Below, piece after piece: positions 10,583-22,264 of a stretch of DNA of 64,000 nt. The stretch covers positions 1,426,001-1,490,000 of the forward strand of contig JAULSN010000006.1 of assembly GCA_033439765.1 (NCBI GenBank), given 5' to 3'. The translations under genes were made by a program, and so were the position numbers. Under the pieces are notes generated by a model. The model saw only the letters and a list, made by a program, of their open reading frames with translations, was not told where the DNA came from and did not search any database. This DNA comes from Lasiosphaeria ovina (lineage: Eukaryota > Ascomycota > Sordariomycetes > Sordariales > Lasiosphaeriaceae). The first letter of the stretch is position 1. Every line of letters begins with the position of its first letter.

Positions 10583-13500
10583 GACGGCAGTGATAATGAC
10601 ACAGGTCAACAGGCGGGGATAAGACATGGGACGACCCCCGCATTGGGAAATCCTCCTTTCAACTTTCATGACGGGGAAGCGGAAAGAGGGAAGGTGTGTG
10701 CGGGAAGAGAGAGGTGGGTGGGGCGACCGTCTGTCTCCAGTGAGCGCGTGTGTCGTGGGGGGGAAGGGGGGCATTTTTCTTCAAAAAAGAGAGCCGTCTG
10801 GAATCTGGAAAGGAAGAAAAAAATCAGGAACCAACGTTCGCGCCGCTAAACCCTCGTGATAATACGGAGTCCTGGCCAGCATTCTCTTCGTCTTTCTGAT
10901 CCCCAACAGTCCCTAAGCCGTTTCAAAAGATAAAAATAGAAGACAGGAAAGGCGTTGGCTGTTGGGTTGGAGAATGGCATGGCAGCTTGGTGAGATGGGA
11001 TGGGCTGACAATGTCCTCGCCGCACAGGTAGCTGGGCCCATTGTAACTCATATTTTTTGCTGGGTGCCTTGGAGCTCTGCTCTGTGGGCTTCAACTCCCA
11101 GTCGGTTGTGCCTCACTCCTTTTCTTACCTACATTATTTCCCAGTCTTATCTGGACACAATGCATAACGTTAACTCGCTATTGCCTACCTACGCTTCCGG
11201 AGGTATGGAGGAAAGGCTTCGGCCTTGGCTCTTCTGGGCAACAAACAGCCCGAGCTTCATCACCCTGACGTAGCGGCCAAACCCGTTCTGGTTTTGGCCG
11301 TTGCCGGTTCACCTTATCTGTCCATCAGACAGATCTCCTCTGTTGTGCGACTGGGCGATTACCAATTGGCAGGTAAACATCGCTTGTAGCCCTTTCCGCA
11401 GTGTTGTATGGATTTACAATCCACGGTACCTTGGTGTGCATCATAGCACAATACATGGTGTAACTTAGAGATCTCGTTAATACCCCAGATAGCCTTCGAT
11501 GTGGTCTTAGAAGAAAGTCCTAAAGGCCGTTGCAAAAACCTGGAAGACGTGATAAAGGTCAGACAAGTGTCTGGAATCTCAAGTCCTTATGACATCGTCC
11601 TGAACAAAGTCGCAGAGACTGACAAAAGAGTCGTGCCATGGTATCCGTCACGTTATGATGGATACCGACTTACGCAGCCCGTCTGACTGAGCACAGCTGC
11701 AACCCTAACAAACCCCTCGGATTCCAAGAACCAAGAGCTAAACTTTCTACCAAGTCAAGTCAGCGTTGAAAGGAAGACTTCCCGAATACCCCGCTACGGG
11801 AGTGGTGCATGTCGTCAACAAAACGACGATGCACCATTGCTCGCCACCCGACAGCCCGAAGAGGCCTTTTTCGCCCCTCCAAGCAATAACCCTGGGTTCA
11901 TGGTCGATGGAAAAGATCAATGATATCATAAACTCCCTCACCAGAACTCTCTTGTCGGTTCAAGAAACACTTGTAAATATGAAAACAAAGAGAGGGAAAA
12001 CCACCCAACGAAACATTATCACGGCCATGTTTCAAGGTCGTCAGCCAACACCGAGTGTCCAACTAGGTGGTCTCGTCGTGGAGCGGGGGACACTAGCCCC
12101 CTGCCACTGCGGGGTTCGGGCGAGAAGTGCTTGCATGCCATGGACAGACAACAAAGCCCACCCGGGTCGGAGGGCACTTGAAGCAACCGAATGCTTTCGA
12201 GGGGAGGGCGAATGATAAACCCACAAGGCAGAGGAAGTAATCAAACACAGTGAGACTTTCCAGGAGTGTACCATGTTTCGAGAACAGGATGAAATCGGAG
12301 ACGAGCGACAGTGATTGATTTGCGTCGTCTCCCGAAACCCAGGTCTCCGTTTTGACACGCTTTCGTCAAGACCAGGGAATGGAAGAACAAACTTTGACCA
12401 GTCGCAGGGTGGGCGCCGGCTGCCCTTCCCTCCGGGATTATCGGCTGGCAGTGGCCGCCGTTCCTGACAGCTGGTATGCATATTCGGGGGGTGATAACGC
12501 AGGAGATCACGCCCAAAGGGTTCTTCTCGGTTTTTATTGAGCGACGAGGCGAGGTCCCCGCGGTCCCTTGGTTACCGTGGAGTGGGACGAGGCCCGGACG
12601 ATGGATGGTCGGTCCCCTGGTTGCCCAGGGCGAAGCCCGCGAGTTGGTCGAGGGGCGGTTTCCCCGACCAAAGCGACGCCTAGCCCACCAATACACACCA
12701 ACGCATGCAGATACATTGCGCTAGTTGGATTCCGCATATCAGATGAGATGACGGAATACAGAGCGCTGGTCCATACAACCACGAGAGCCTCGGGATGCGC
12801 ATCTCGTGCTGGCAAAGCGTGAAAGACCGAATTTGATCGGTTTCTGGCGGAGAGCCCCAAGCGAAGATCACCGGTCTCCCTCCTGGGCCCGAAGCAATAC
12901 TCGATTGCATGTAACATGAGCGATGGATGTTTACTGCGTGGTTAATTGCCCGGGCATACTCCGTACTGTATGTGCATGTATGCACAGTCGAGATAACCGC
13001 GCCGTTGTGGTGGGAGATGTAATCATGCTCCCAAGCGCGCTACAAACGCCATACCCAGATCATGGTGCCGCCGCTGTGCGGTAAAACGCAACGCATCTTT
13101 CCGGCACCGATGCCGCGCCGCGAATGAGCAGGAACGTGGTCGCTGGCAGTGGTTTGACAAACTCATGAATGGCCTGTTAACCGCACGGGATTGCTTGGAC
13201 ATTGGGTCGGTACACGCTTTGGTATGTGGTGGCGAGAAGTGTTGCCGTGATATCGAGGCATTGTCGGGTTTCCGGTCTGCTGAGTATTTCGAGTCTCGGA
13301 GAGAACGCATTTCGAGGCACGCTGCTGCACGCACGCTGCTGCACGCACTTTCCCATCCATCCTCTGGCCAACCACGCCTGCTGCAGCAGCGGGGAAAGGA
13401 TTTTGGCCCAGCCCGCCTCAGAGCTTCTGGCGAGATCCCCGCTATTTAACGCCTTGTCTCATTGGCGGCGGAGTCGCCCAAAAAACGCGCTGGAGGGTCA

Positions 13501-15022
13501 CAGTAGAGATGCTCCCAAGGCGAGAACGCGCGTGATGCCACGTTCTGTTGTCTCTGCTGTCAAAAAGGCTGAGTCTAATTGCAGGTCATCTGTTATCTCT
13601 CGCGAGAAAACGAGCCCGACTAGAGCCCGGCGCCTTGCCGACTCAGCACTGCGGGACTGCGCGTCGTGCCTGAAAGGTAGGCACGAACCGCAATTACAAG
13701 TGTGAGGTGCACTTGCTGCCCATGGCAACCTTGCAGGCAGTCAGACACCGAGCGACCGAGGAGCGGAGGTTAAACGACCGAGCCTCGACGCCATCAACCA
13801 CTGACTTGGCTACTGTACATACTGTATTTTTCATACATTATTTATTACCTTACCTAAGGTCGGCGCTGCCTTGAATAAGGCTGCCTTTTCCCACTGGCAA
13901 CGAGTAGTTCTAGGCCGTAGTGGCCTTGCTTTGTCAGATGCGGTGTACGACAACTACGCGCACCACTTCTGCGATCTCTAATGATGTCAGGGAAGGGTGT
14001 AAGAAACATTCCTGCGGATCACAATGTCGATTTGGCCCCCCTCATCAGTCAGCCTGAGGGGGGGAACAACCCCCAAGGCTGGGCAACGCCTGGCGGGGGT
14101 AACTGCCCTCACTGTCTCTCGGGCCATTAAATGCCAGAATGGTTGCTGCATATTTGTGGCCAATGTGTCAAATCAGAAGAGGAGACGAGCACGGTGCGGA
14201 TGAGTAGAAGCCGAGTAACGGTCGAGAAATAAACAAGAAGGAAAGAGCAAGGGGAGGCGTTCGGCTCGAGTGTGTTGCTAAGGCAGGTAATTAATATCGA
14301 TGCGGTTGCATGGAAGCATATTGAAGGGAGGACGTGAAATATGCAAGATCTGCCTACCTACTCGAGGCCTGATTGCCCGCTCCATCCCAGACACGGACTG
14401 CCCTATTTACGCCCTAGCTATTATCCTAGCGACATTCCACAGATGTTGTTAGCACAGCGTGACTGCGCACTAGCCCAGGTCGGGTAGGAGGGAAACTCGG
14501 CTTTGGGAAACTGAAAGGAGGAAGATTGCGAGGGGGTGGCTAGATGTGGTCACTGGATGGTTTGTGTGTGGGCAGCGACCACCTTATCCGTACCTTGAAA
14601 TGCGAGCTGGCGAAAAGCAATCAGAGTTTCCCGTTAGATCTTTGAAGTTATTTTGCATAGAATATTTCAACGTTTCAAAAGGCCTATTTATAAAGATTAA
14701 AACCAGGAAAACAAGGCCCTGATTGAGGTTAGAAATACGTGGCTCTCACCAGGGACAAAATCACTGTCGGCGACTCGAGAAAGAAAGCCCTGCCGTAAGA
14801 CGTCTTCCTGCTGTGCGCGGATTGGGAAGGAAGGAGAGCGAGTAAGACACACCCGACGCGGTAGAGGGACGCACTGTGTAGGCAGGGTATATTCGGCAGT
14901 AATCCGGTCAACTAAGAGTGCTGGAAGATGTCTCCTGAGCCCTCAATGTCGCACAATTTTTGGTGCCTAGTGGCAGTCTTCTAGTGACTACACTACCTGT
15001 AAAAGCCACACTCTCTGCTAGA

Positions 15023-15048
15023 CCCCCCCGCCCCCCCCCCCCCCCCCC
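15023..15048. repeat. Poly-C run interrupted by one G
   Basis: Seven C, one G, then eighteen C, in non-coding sequence about 1 kb upstream of the kinase start codon. The run length may be uncertain because such runs are error-prone in sequencing. Confidence 0.85.
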
Positions 15049-16011
15049 GGAAGATATCGAACAACGTCCCAAGCTGGCCCGAGCTGCCGGTAGCCCCGCA
15101 CTGTGTCCGTTCGCTCCTGCTCTCGCGGGGCACAACACACTGCCAAAGAGGTTTCAACAATTTGGCGCCGCGCTCGCTGCCACTGGACCGACCGACTGGA
15201 AGGCGAAGTCAAAACTTGGCTAGCCCGAAAGAAAACATCTGCGGTTTTGGACTCGTCCTAGCCCGCCAGTGCTCCCGAACGCCCCAGAATGCCCTCCAAA
15301 GCACCAAGTGCTGCCCTCTTGCGCGAACAAACTTTGCCTCGTTCCATGCTCATGTTGCGTTCCGTTAATTAGGGCTTGTATGAGTGAAGGCGCTATTGGA
15401 GCCAGCAAGAGCGCACTTCCCATTTTGGAAGACCCCAGCTGGATCGTCGAGCGAAACGTCCAGGACAATCACTCACTCTGGTGCAGCCAAAAGTACTCCT
15501 TTGGCAAGCCTCTGCCACGCGCACAGCGGGCCACAGCGGAGAGACGGGGCTTCTCTCCTCCACTCATCGCCCACTCGCCTCCCTTCCACCCCTCCAACCC
15601 AGTGGCCCAGTCAGCCGACATTCGCATTCAACATTTGGACCTCTTCCCTCACCCTCGACCGAGTTCCCCTTGACAATCGACACCACTCTCTGTAGGGGGT
15701 CGAAAATCGTGGACGGCCTCGTCGTCGGATCAATGCTGCTGCTGCCGTGAGTACCGACAAAAAGAGGCTGCTGCACACGCACAGCCAGAGCGCGAGGCCT
15801 GGACAGACGTCAGGAATTCCGAATTTCCCCCAAGTCAGCCGCTCGCCAGTCAAATTCACTGCTGGTGCCGAAGTCTAACAACCGACTGCCTCCACCTCCG
15901 CCTGTGTTGTTGGCCTGCCCCCAGCAGGTCTCGCGGAAACCACCACTTCCCTATCCAAACCTGCCTCACGGCCGTGTCGACGCCTGCGAATGCAAGCCGA
16001 GTAGCAGGACA

Positions 16012-18453
16012 ATGTCGACGCCGACCACTGCAACAGCAACGCTGCCGCACTATAACCACCATTTTCCCTATTCGCACCACCACCCGCACCCAGCCTACCC
16101 GCAGCCAAATACCTCTCCATACCGCCCGGGCAACCCAATCCTCCCCGCCGCCTCACGACTCGGCTATCCATCACCGGCCGGCTACCCGGCTCCCTCGAGC
16201 CACGGCGCGTCAAATGGAATAAGCCTGTTGTCATCGGAAGCCGTCCGACCGCTACCACAAGAACCCACGACTCTGGCTTCACGGTCGGAGACCAGCTACG
16301 CAGCCATGCCAACGGTCGCCCAGACCCAGGCCCTACCCGAACCCCAGCCTACCCGCAAGAGGAGACGATCGAGAGAACCCGACTGGAGCAGTTTCTACCG
16401 AAATGGCCTACCCAAGGAGATTATCGTCATTGACGACACTCCAGAGCCCGAGGGACCTGGCGCCACAAGTGTCTCATCCCAGACCCTGACAAATGGCCAC
16501 TCGAATGGCATCCCAACTGTTTCGTCAACCCAAGGCTCGACTCGCCATCTGGCCAAGAAGCGGAAACGAGACGATGAGCCGGCCCGCTACGACCCGGTTC
16601 ATCACAATAATATTGCGGCATCACACACACACACCCCTCGCCAGCATCCATCACCAAGCAAGTCCACCGTGTCAACCGACCGGACAAGCTCGGCCATACA
16701 CACGACGGCGGCCACGTCCCTGGGCTCGCTCTCATCCAACAGCCAGTACGACTATAGCACACAGCCCGGCCAGAAGAGAAAGCGAACAACCCGACAGCAG
16801 ATTGCCAACGAGGCGAAACGGCGAGAGGCACAAGTAGTAAACCTTGATCCCTTCGCCAGCTACCGGCCGCCCCCATACCCCCCAAAGAAGGCCAATGAAG
16901 TGCACGTCAAGGTCATAACCGACGTAAGTTTTTTCCTGCCAATCGGTACATGGGCAAATCACTAATTCGGCGGCCTCGGCTGCAGCACTCGCACAATAGG
17001 AACGTTCGCGTCGATGACGACGATGGGCATTACATTGTAGTGCCCGATAACGATTTAACCGAGAGATGTGAGTTCTCACACCCTGACTACCGCCGGTAGA
17101 TGAAGCCTGAGCTGCGGCTAACTGGCTCTGTAGACCAAATGATCAAGCTTCTCGGCCAGGGCACGTTCGGCAAAGTCGTGCAGGCCAGAGATAAACGGCG
17201 CAACAAGCTGGTCGCCATCAAGATCATTCGATCGGTCCAGAAATACCGCGACGCGAGCAAGATCGAGCTTCGGGTTCTAGCAACTCTCAAAGCTAACGAT
17301 GAGGAGAACCGGAACCGTTGCATCCATCTCCGAGACTGCTTCGACTTCCGAGGCCATATTTGCATTGTGATGGATCTCCTGGGGCAGAGCGTGTTTGATT
17401 TTCTTAAGAGCAATCAATTCGTTCCATTCCCCAACAGCCAGATCCAGAACTTTGCCCGCCAACTCTTCACCAGCGTGGCTTGTATGCAATCATTCTCTTT
17501 TCACCATACACCGTCTCTGTCACAATGGATGCGTGCTAACTTGTAGCGAATAGTTCTCCATGACCTGAACCTGATACATACGGACCTCAAGCCAGAGAAC
17601 ATTTTACTCTGCCACAACGACTACCAGACGTTTACGTACAACCGCAAGATTCCCTCATCGTCTTCTACCATCGCCCGTCAGGCCACACAGAGAAGAGTCC
17701 TTCTGGACACGGAGATCCGGCTCATCGATTTTGGCTCGGCGACCTTCCAGGACGAATATCACTCGTCCGTCGTATCGACGCGCCACTATCGTGCCCCCGA
17801 GATCATTCTCGGGCTTGGATGGTCCTATCCTTGTGACATTTGGAGCATCGGGTGCATCTTGGTCGAGTTCTTCACCGGTGATGCTTTGTTTCAGACGCAC
17901 GATAACCTGGAGCATCTTGCGATGATGGAGGCTGTGGTCAACGCTAGAATTGACACCAGTTTGGTCCAGCAAGTAGGCCGGGTTACTAGGAATGGCGGAA
18001 ACCCCGCGTCCAAGTATGTTTCTGCCACACCCCGTCCCTATCCTCGAAACGGCATCGAACTAACGCTGTGGCAGATACTTCAAGCGCTCCAAGCTTGACT
18101 ATCCTACAGCGGAATCAACTCGAGCATCTCGGAGATTTGTTAAGGCCATGAAGAGATTAGACGTTCGTTTTGTTCACCCCCACGGCCATGACAGAAGTGC
18201 TAATATGGATATGATTTAGGATATAATACCCGCGAGCAATCCGTTCCTTGAGTCGTTCTTGGATCTTCTCAAGAAGATATTCGTTTACGACCCCAGTAGA
18301 CGGATCACGGCGAAGGAGGCGCTACAACACCCTTGGTTTAGCGAAGCCGCTCAACAAGACGACGGAACCGAAGCGGCACGGATTCGCGCCGAGAACCCTG
18401 GCTTTGTTGTCAGCCATTCGAGCGCCTCGGATGGACGAGGACTACGACGATGA
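16012..18453 (+). CDS. lkh1: LAMMER-type (CLK) dual-specificity protein kinase
   Basis: Ser/Thr/Tyr kinase of the CLK/LAMMER family (yeast Kns1, fission yeast Lkh1), which phosphorylates splicing and other nuclear factors. Six exons: 16012-16923, 16986-17067, 17134-17481, 17554-18013, 18075-18162 and 18220-18453; 2124 nt, 707 residues. Residues 1-300 are a low-complexity His/Pro/Ser-rich region with basic patches ([24 protein letters not shown]) that look like nuclear localisation signals. Kinase motifs are the P-loop [15 protein letters not shown] with the catalytic Lys, HTDLKPEN (catalytic loop, rebuilt across intron 3), DFGSA, and YRAPEI. The name-giving motif reads [10 protein letters not shown], keeping LAMME but with Ala where LAMMER has Arg. 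The C-lobe ends at HPWF. An in-frame extension upstream to 15865 lacks an ATG, so 16012 is taken as the start. Confidence 0.94.
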
Positions 18454-19443
18454 AAAACTAATCTGCTTGCGATGGTTTCTGCATAGCTAGCGTGTTTTGT
18501 TTTGTAAGGCAAACAGGCCAACAAGACATGCCCGACTACGCGGCGACTCGGTATTATTGATATTATGGCTCATGGTATGCATCGCTTGGAAGGGACGGTG
18601 CTAATGTTTTGGCGAACTGGGAACAAATAGGAGGAGTCGGTTTTTCTAATTTCATTTCTTCGGCCTTTATTTTCGTTCCTGGTTCCTGGGTGGCATCATA
18701 ATGGAACATGGGACGCAAGTTACGATTTCATAGCGAACTATGTGTCCCGCACCTACGGGTTATTCTGAAGTCGTGGAGGGAGGGCTTGAGGGATACCACT
18801 CCGACTTACATAGTAGGCTTTCAACTATTTCGGTCCCTACCCGGTGCAACAATGAACGTGCCGGCTGCGTGGTTTGCTCCGAAGCTCGTGTCCCGGACTT
18901 GACCAAATCAGCCATCAGTTGGGAACTGTTTTTCATACTGGATTGGGTAACGGCGCTGTAAGTCCAACTTTCAGATGTGGTTTCTTTGTTAGCTGACTCA
19001 ATCCTCGTTAGAAACTAAATAGCTCATAGAAAGAGAGCGAAAGGATTCCGACCAATCAAAGATTACACGTCGGTCTCGTCGCGTTTCCGACCTGTTCTTC
19101 ACGACTAAGGAATATTCTCTTCTGTTCTATATTTCCAGTCCTACAAGACTTACAACGGAAGCTTTTAGGTATCCATGCCATTTTGCGTCGGCTGTTGGTC
19201 CCGACTAGGTGGTCTCGGTATTCGTCAGTAATGACTATCCTTTGTGTGAATAGAGACTGTTGCGTCGACGCCGGATTTGTTTCTGGGATGGATATATCTT
19301 GGATATATAAAATCAGACCATGGAGCACCCGGAAGAGGTCTAGGGACTGTGTCGACAAGAGGAGAAACAACAAATATTCTCGACGAGCACAATCGACACT
19401 AGCAACATCACCAGTCTTTGGTTGCGTGGTACAGAAAATCACA
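18454..19443. other. Intergenic region upstream of the unknown protein at 19444
   Basis: Kinase 3' UTR and the promoter of the next gene. The reading frame stays open upstream of 19444 to 19183, with an in-frame ATG at 19231, but its composition does not look coding. A TATATAAAA box lies at 19304-19312. Confidence 0.5.
19304..19312 (+). promoter_or_regulatory. Possible TATA box
   Basis: TATATAAAA, 132 bp upstream of the chosen ATG at 19444. Such elements are uncommon enough in GC-rich fungal promoters to be worth marking. If real, transcription would start near 19340, which supports the 19444 start over the ATG at 19231. Confidence 0.35.
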
Positions 19444-20985
19444 ATGGTGTCAACAGAATCAGGAAACAATTTACTGGAGGAGCTCGGGGAGACAAGGGTC
19501 AGGGAGCTGGCAATGCTGCTTCGATTGCCCACCAGTTGTCATAGTACCATGGAGACTATGCTGGCGTGGCTCGAGGGCCAGAAGAGGTTTATCGAGACAG
19601 AGTTGCACAAGGATCTCAAGGCAGGTAGATGGAGTTGGATCAAGAGAAACCTCGACAACCCCGGCCCCGGCGGCAAGCTGGAGCCGTGTTGCGTAGCACA
19701 CAAGGGACTTGACTCGAGCCTCATCGACTGGTGCTCGACTTTGCTTCAGATCGAGTGCACCGTCCGCTGTGATTTTGCTCGCATCTGGATTGATAAAGTG
19801 GACGAGAACAAGTTAGTCTGCGAGGACTATGTCTTGCTGGACCAAGTCCGGGATTTTACCCAGAAAATCAGCGGAATCGGTTCGTTGTGGCAGACCCCGG
19901 CCGAGTTTGAGGAGCACTGTGGCGACGTGAATCCCCAGCACCGCTTCCAGAGAATAAAGTCGGGATGCGGCGCTTGCATGCTGTCGTTTGTTGGCGCCAG
20001 ACGGGACCTGCTCGTCATTCTCAAGTCCAATATGGAGGCGCGGGCGAAGCGGGAAAACCCAAGGCTGCTCGCGCTGGTCGAGGCCTGGGTGGACCTGATG
20101 GATCCAAGCGGCGGAACCGGCATGCGAAACGAAAGCGCCAGAATGGCGCAGCAGCTCCGGCCGGTGAGATCGCAGGTTCGACAACGCCGCGCCCTCCATG
20201 CAACATCATCTAGGTCGGCCCACAGGAGTAGCCACCGCGGCGGACTGCCGGAGGACCTTGAGAGGCTGTATGGCGTCCCGCTTCCAGCCAGAAAGATCAG
20301 GGACCGGGATTTCCAGGACCAGGTTGTGGCTTCCCCCCAGGGTCAAACACCCGCCGTGGCTCAGACTCTAGCACTTGAACAAGCACCCATTACGGCTCGG
20401 GATCAGGCACATGATCAAGCACGCGACCGGAATCAACCCGAGTCGAGACACATGGGCCTAGACGGCGCCAATGACGAGGCGCCCTTTCCCCAGCCGCCAC
20501 CGGGCTTTGACCGCTGGGCTGCGGAATCGATTTCTACGTGCAACGATCTTTTCACAGTATCCGAGTTCGAGTCCGATATTGAGGGCGAGCCGGGAGCCGG
20601 CCAAACACAGAACGGCGACAGCCAGGGAACATACGTTGGCCCACGGCGGTATTGGAAGAATACCCGACGTGGCGGCCCTGCAAACGATAGCGGCAGTGCT
20701 CCTCAGCCTGCTGCCGCCGCCGCCGCAGGCCTCACCACTCAAAATGTAGCCGCTCTACGGCTCTCGAGGCGCGGGGCAGTCAATTCGAATACTGGCACCG
20801 TCGCCGGCTCCCAGACGGCAGCCAGCAGCGTCTACGACAATAATCACTCACTTTCGCGGACGGCGTCGATAGCGCCGTCGGGCGTCTACCGACCGCATCC
20901 TGATGAGTACCCTGACTTGATCCGCGGCACTAAGAAGATGTTTCTCGGCGACGACGGCGGCAGCCAGCTGGGTCCTCGCAAGTGA
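19444..20985 (+). CDS. Fungal protein of unknown function
   Basis: Single-exon ORF of 513 residues from MVSTESGNNLLEELGETRV. I do not recognise a named domain. The N-terminal half (about 1-250) looks globular and mostly helical, with several cysteines, for example LEPCC, LQIECTVRCDF and SGCGACMLSFVGARRDLLVIL. That last segment reads like the core of proteins found in many filamentous ascomycetes, but I cannot name the family. The C-terminal half is low-complexity: repeated Gln/Asp/Arg/Ala (DQAHDQARDRNQ), a poly-Ala run, Ser-rich stretches, and an end of HPDEYPDLIRGTKKMFLG. No signal peptide or transmembrane helix is visible. An earlier in-frame ATG at 19231 would add 71 residues of non-coding-like text and was not chosen. 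Confidence 0.7.
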   Translation: MVSTESGNNLLEELGETRVRELAMLLRLPTSCHSTMETMLAWLEGQKRFIETELHKDLKAGRWSWIKRNLDNPGPGGKLEPCCVAHKGLDSSLIDWCSTLLQIECTVRCDFARIWIDKVDENKLVCEDYVLLDQVRDFTQKISGIGSLWQTPAEFEEHCGDVNPQHRFQRIKSGCGACMLSFVGARRDLLVILKSNMEARAKRENPRLLALVEAWVDLMDPSGGTGMRNESARMAQQLRPVRSQVRQRRALHATSSRSAHRSSHRGGLPEDLERLYGVPLPARKIRDRDFQDQVVASPQGQTPAVAQTLALEQAPITARDQAHDQARDRNQPESRHMGLDGANDEAPFPQPPPGFDRWAAESISTCNDLFTVSEFESDIEGEPGAGQTQNGDSQGTYVGPRRYWKNTRRGGPANDSGSAPQPAAAAAAGLTTQNVAALRLSRRGAVNSNTGTVAGSQTAASSVYDNNHSLSRTASIAPSGVYRPHPDEYPDLIRGTKKMFLGDDGGSQLGPRK

Positions 20986-21496
20986 TAGCCGTAGAAAGCA
21001 AACGTAGCATGAGCCGTTGGATGATGGACGATCTTGGTTGGGCTTTCGACGCCCAGAGATAACTGCAGTAAGTAATAACTACCTACCAGTAAGCGTAGAC
21101 CGAGAATAATAGAAATCTACCACGAAATAATTTCCCTCCCTCTTTCTTTACATCGTGATTAATTCCAAAGTGATTTTTAGTCGTTTGTCTACTGATGAAA
21201 CACGACACCGCCTAGCTATAACGTCGCTTTGTGAAACCAAGACTGTAAGAGTAGCTCAGCTACCTAAGGCAAGGTAAACAACCCCCTTTGTTGTGCAGCC
21301 GTCGTTGGTGGTTTCTCGGCAACGTGAACACTTTCCTAGAAGGCGACATATACCATCATTCATAGCTTGAACAGGCGTCGACACAGGCAATAGCCAATTC
21401 TCAAGCAATACATGAACGATGAGAAAAAAACAAAAAAAAAACAAGCAATAAGTGACGAGAGGGCAAAAAAGGCAAAAAAGACAAAATATAAGCAAA
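20986..21496. other. Intergenic region between the unknown gene and tRNA-Ser
   Basis: Contains the 3' UTR of the upstream gene. A-rich runs at 21424-21485 read as T-runs on the minus strand directly after the tRNA 3' end and would serve as the RNA polymerase III terminator. Confidence 0.55.
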
Positions 21497-21590
21497 CGAC
21501 ACCTGCAGGATTCGAACCTGCGCCTCCGAAGAGACTCCCTAAGCTGATTACTTAGCAGGGGAGCGCGTTAGGCCACTTCGCTAAAGTGTC
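21497..21590 (-). tRNA. tRNA-Ser (anticodon GCU) with a 12-nt intron
   Basis: On the minus strand the acceptor stem GACACTT pairs with AGGTGTC (seven pairs, one G-U), followed by discriminator G. The D arm begins TAGCGAAGTGGCC (A box). The anticodon arm CTCCC/GGGAG encloses C-T-GCT-A, then an intron of about 12 nt (AGTAATCAGCTT) at the canonical position one base after the anticodon, then A. A long variable arm (CTC-TTCG-GAG) marks a class II tRNA, as expected for Ser. The T arm is GCAGG-TTCGAAT-CCTGC (B box GGTTCGAATCC). It reads AGC/AGU codons. T-runs follow the 3' end. The mature length is about 82 nt. Confidence 0.93.
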
Positions 21591-22264
21591 TTGATAAGGG
21601 ATTTTGGTTATCAGTAGGCGCGAGTATTTCGTCATACGAATGAACTACATCCATTCCGCTATCTTTTTCTCACAAGAAAACAAACATACACGCACTCTCT
21701 AGTCCAAAACACGGAGTTGCGTGCGCTACGTTGGTGAGCGTTCTCGCGGGTTTTAGATTGTTGAGTGGAACCTTTCAGGCTGGTCTTCTGTTCTTTGGGC
21801 AAAGAACCACCGGCACGTAACGTTTTTTCGTCATCGCCAATATGCTTGCTCGTTGACACACGGTGTTTACCTATGTATCCATATTCCGACTGCATTCGTT
21901 CTCTCCTTACGAAATGCCTCCTCGCGAGCTTGTATCGGTTGCCCTACAGCTCTCTCTCTAAAAGCGGCCGCGGCGCATGCTTGATGGATAACAACCGAAC
22001 GGAGTCTACAGAAGGTAATGATACCTACCTAGATATTCATTCGTGCTGAGCCTTGAGAGGTAAGGGAACTACTAAAGTAGATACCCGATAATACTCCGTA
22101 ATTGAGCTACCATGTCATACAAAATAATACAGGTCTAGCTGAAGCAGAGTCCAGATAAACAAAAGAATTACTTTTTGAGTTACAAGGTACAGCCCAAGTT
22201 GTGGTTGAGTTTAACATGTTTTTTGCATACATCTCGCCGCCATCCACTTTCCAAAGACCGTTGC
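21591..22264. other. Intergenic region between tRNA-Ser and the tRNase Z 3' end
   Basis: No gene seen. Holds the tRNA 5' flank and the tRNase Z 3' UTR. An exact TACTCCGTA copy lies at 22092-22100, about 165 bp past the tRNase Z stop codon. Confidence 0.55.

Larger units (their letters stand above)
9740..16011. other. Gene-poor stretch of about 6 kb
   Basis: No gene is supported. Contents include a 22-A run (10096-10117), a GGCAGT hexanucleotide repeat (10537-10582), a tandem copy of a GCTGCTGCACGCAC unit near 13321-13348, a C-rich run (15023-15048) and an exact TACTCCGTA at 12957-12965. The longest frame, 11766-12215 on the plus strand (149 codons), has no recognisable domain. From about 15.6 kb the sequence probably becomes 5' UTR of the kinase gene: a GTGAGT donor near 15750 could splice to a CAG acceptor near 15928. 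The stretch may hold a long promoter, non-coding transcripts or decayed sequence. Confidence 0.5.

Noticed and set aside
11766..12215. 149-codon plus-strand frame in the gene-poor stretch
   Set aside because: No recognisable domain, no clear promoter or splice signals, and isolated; left as non-coding.
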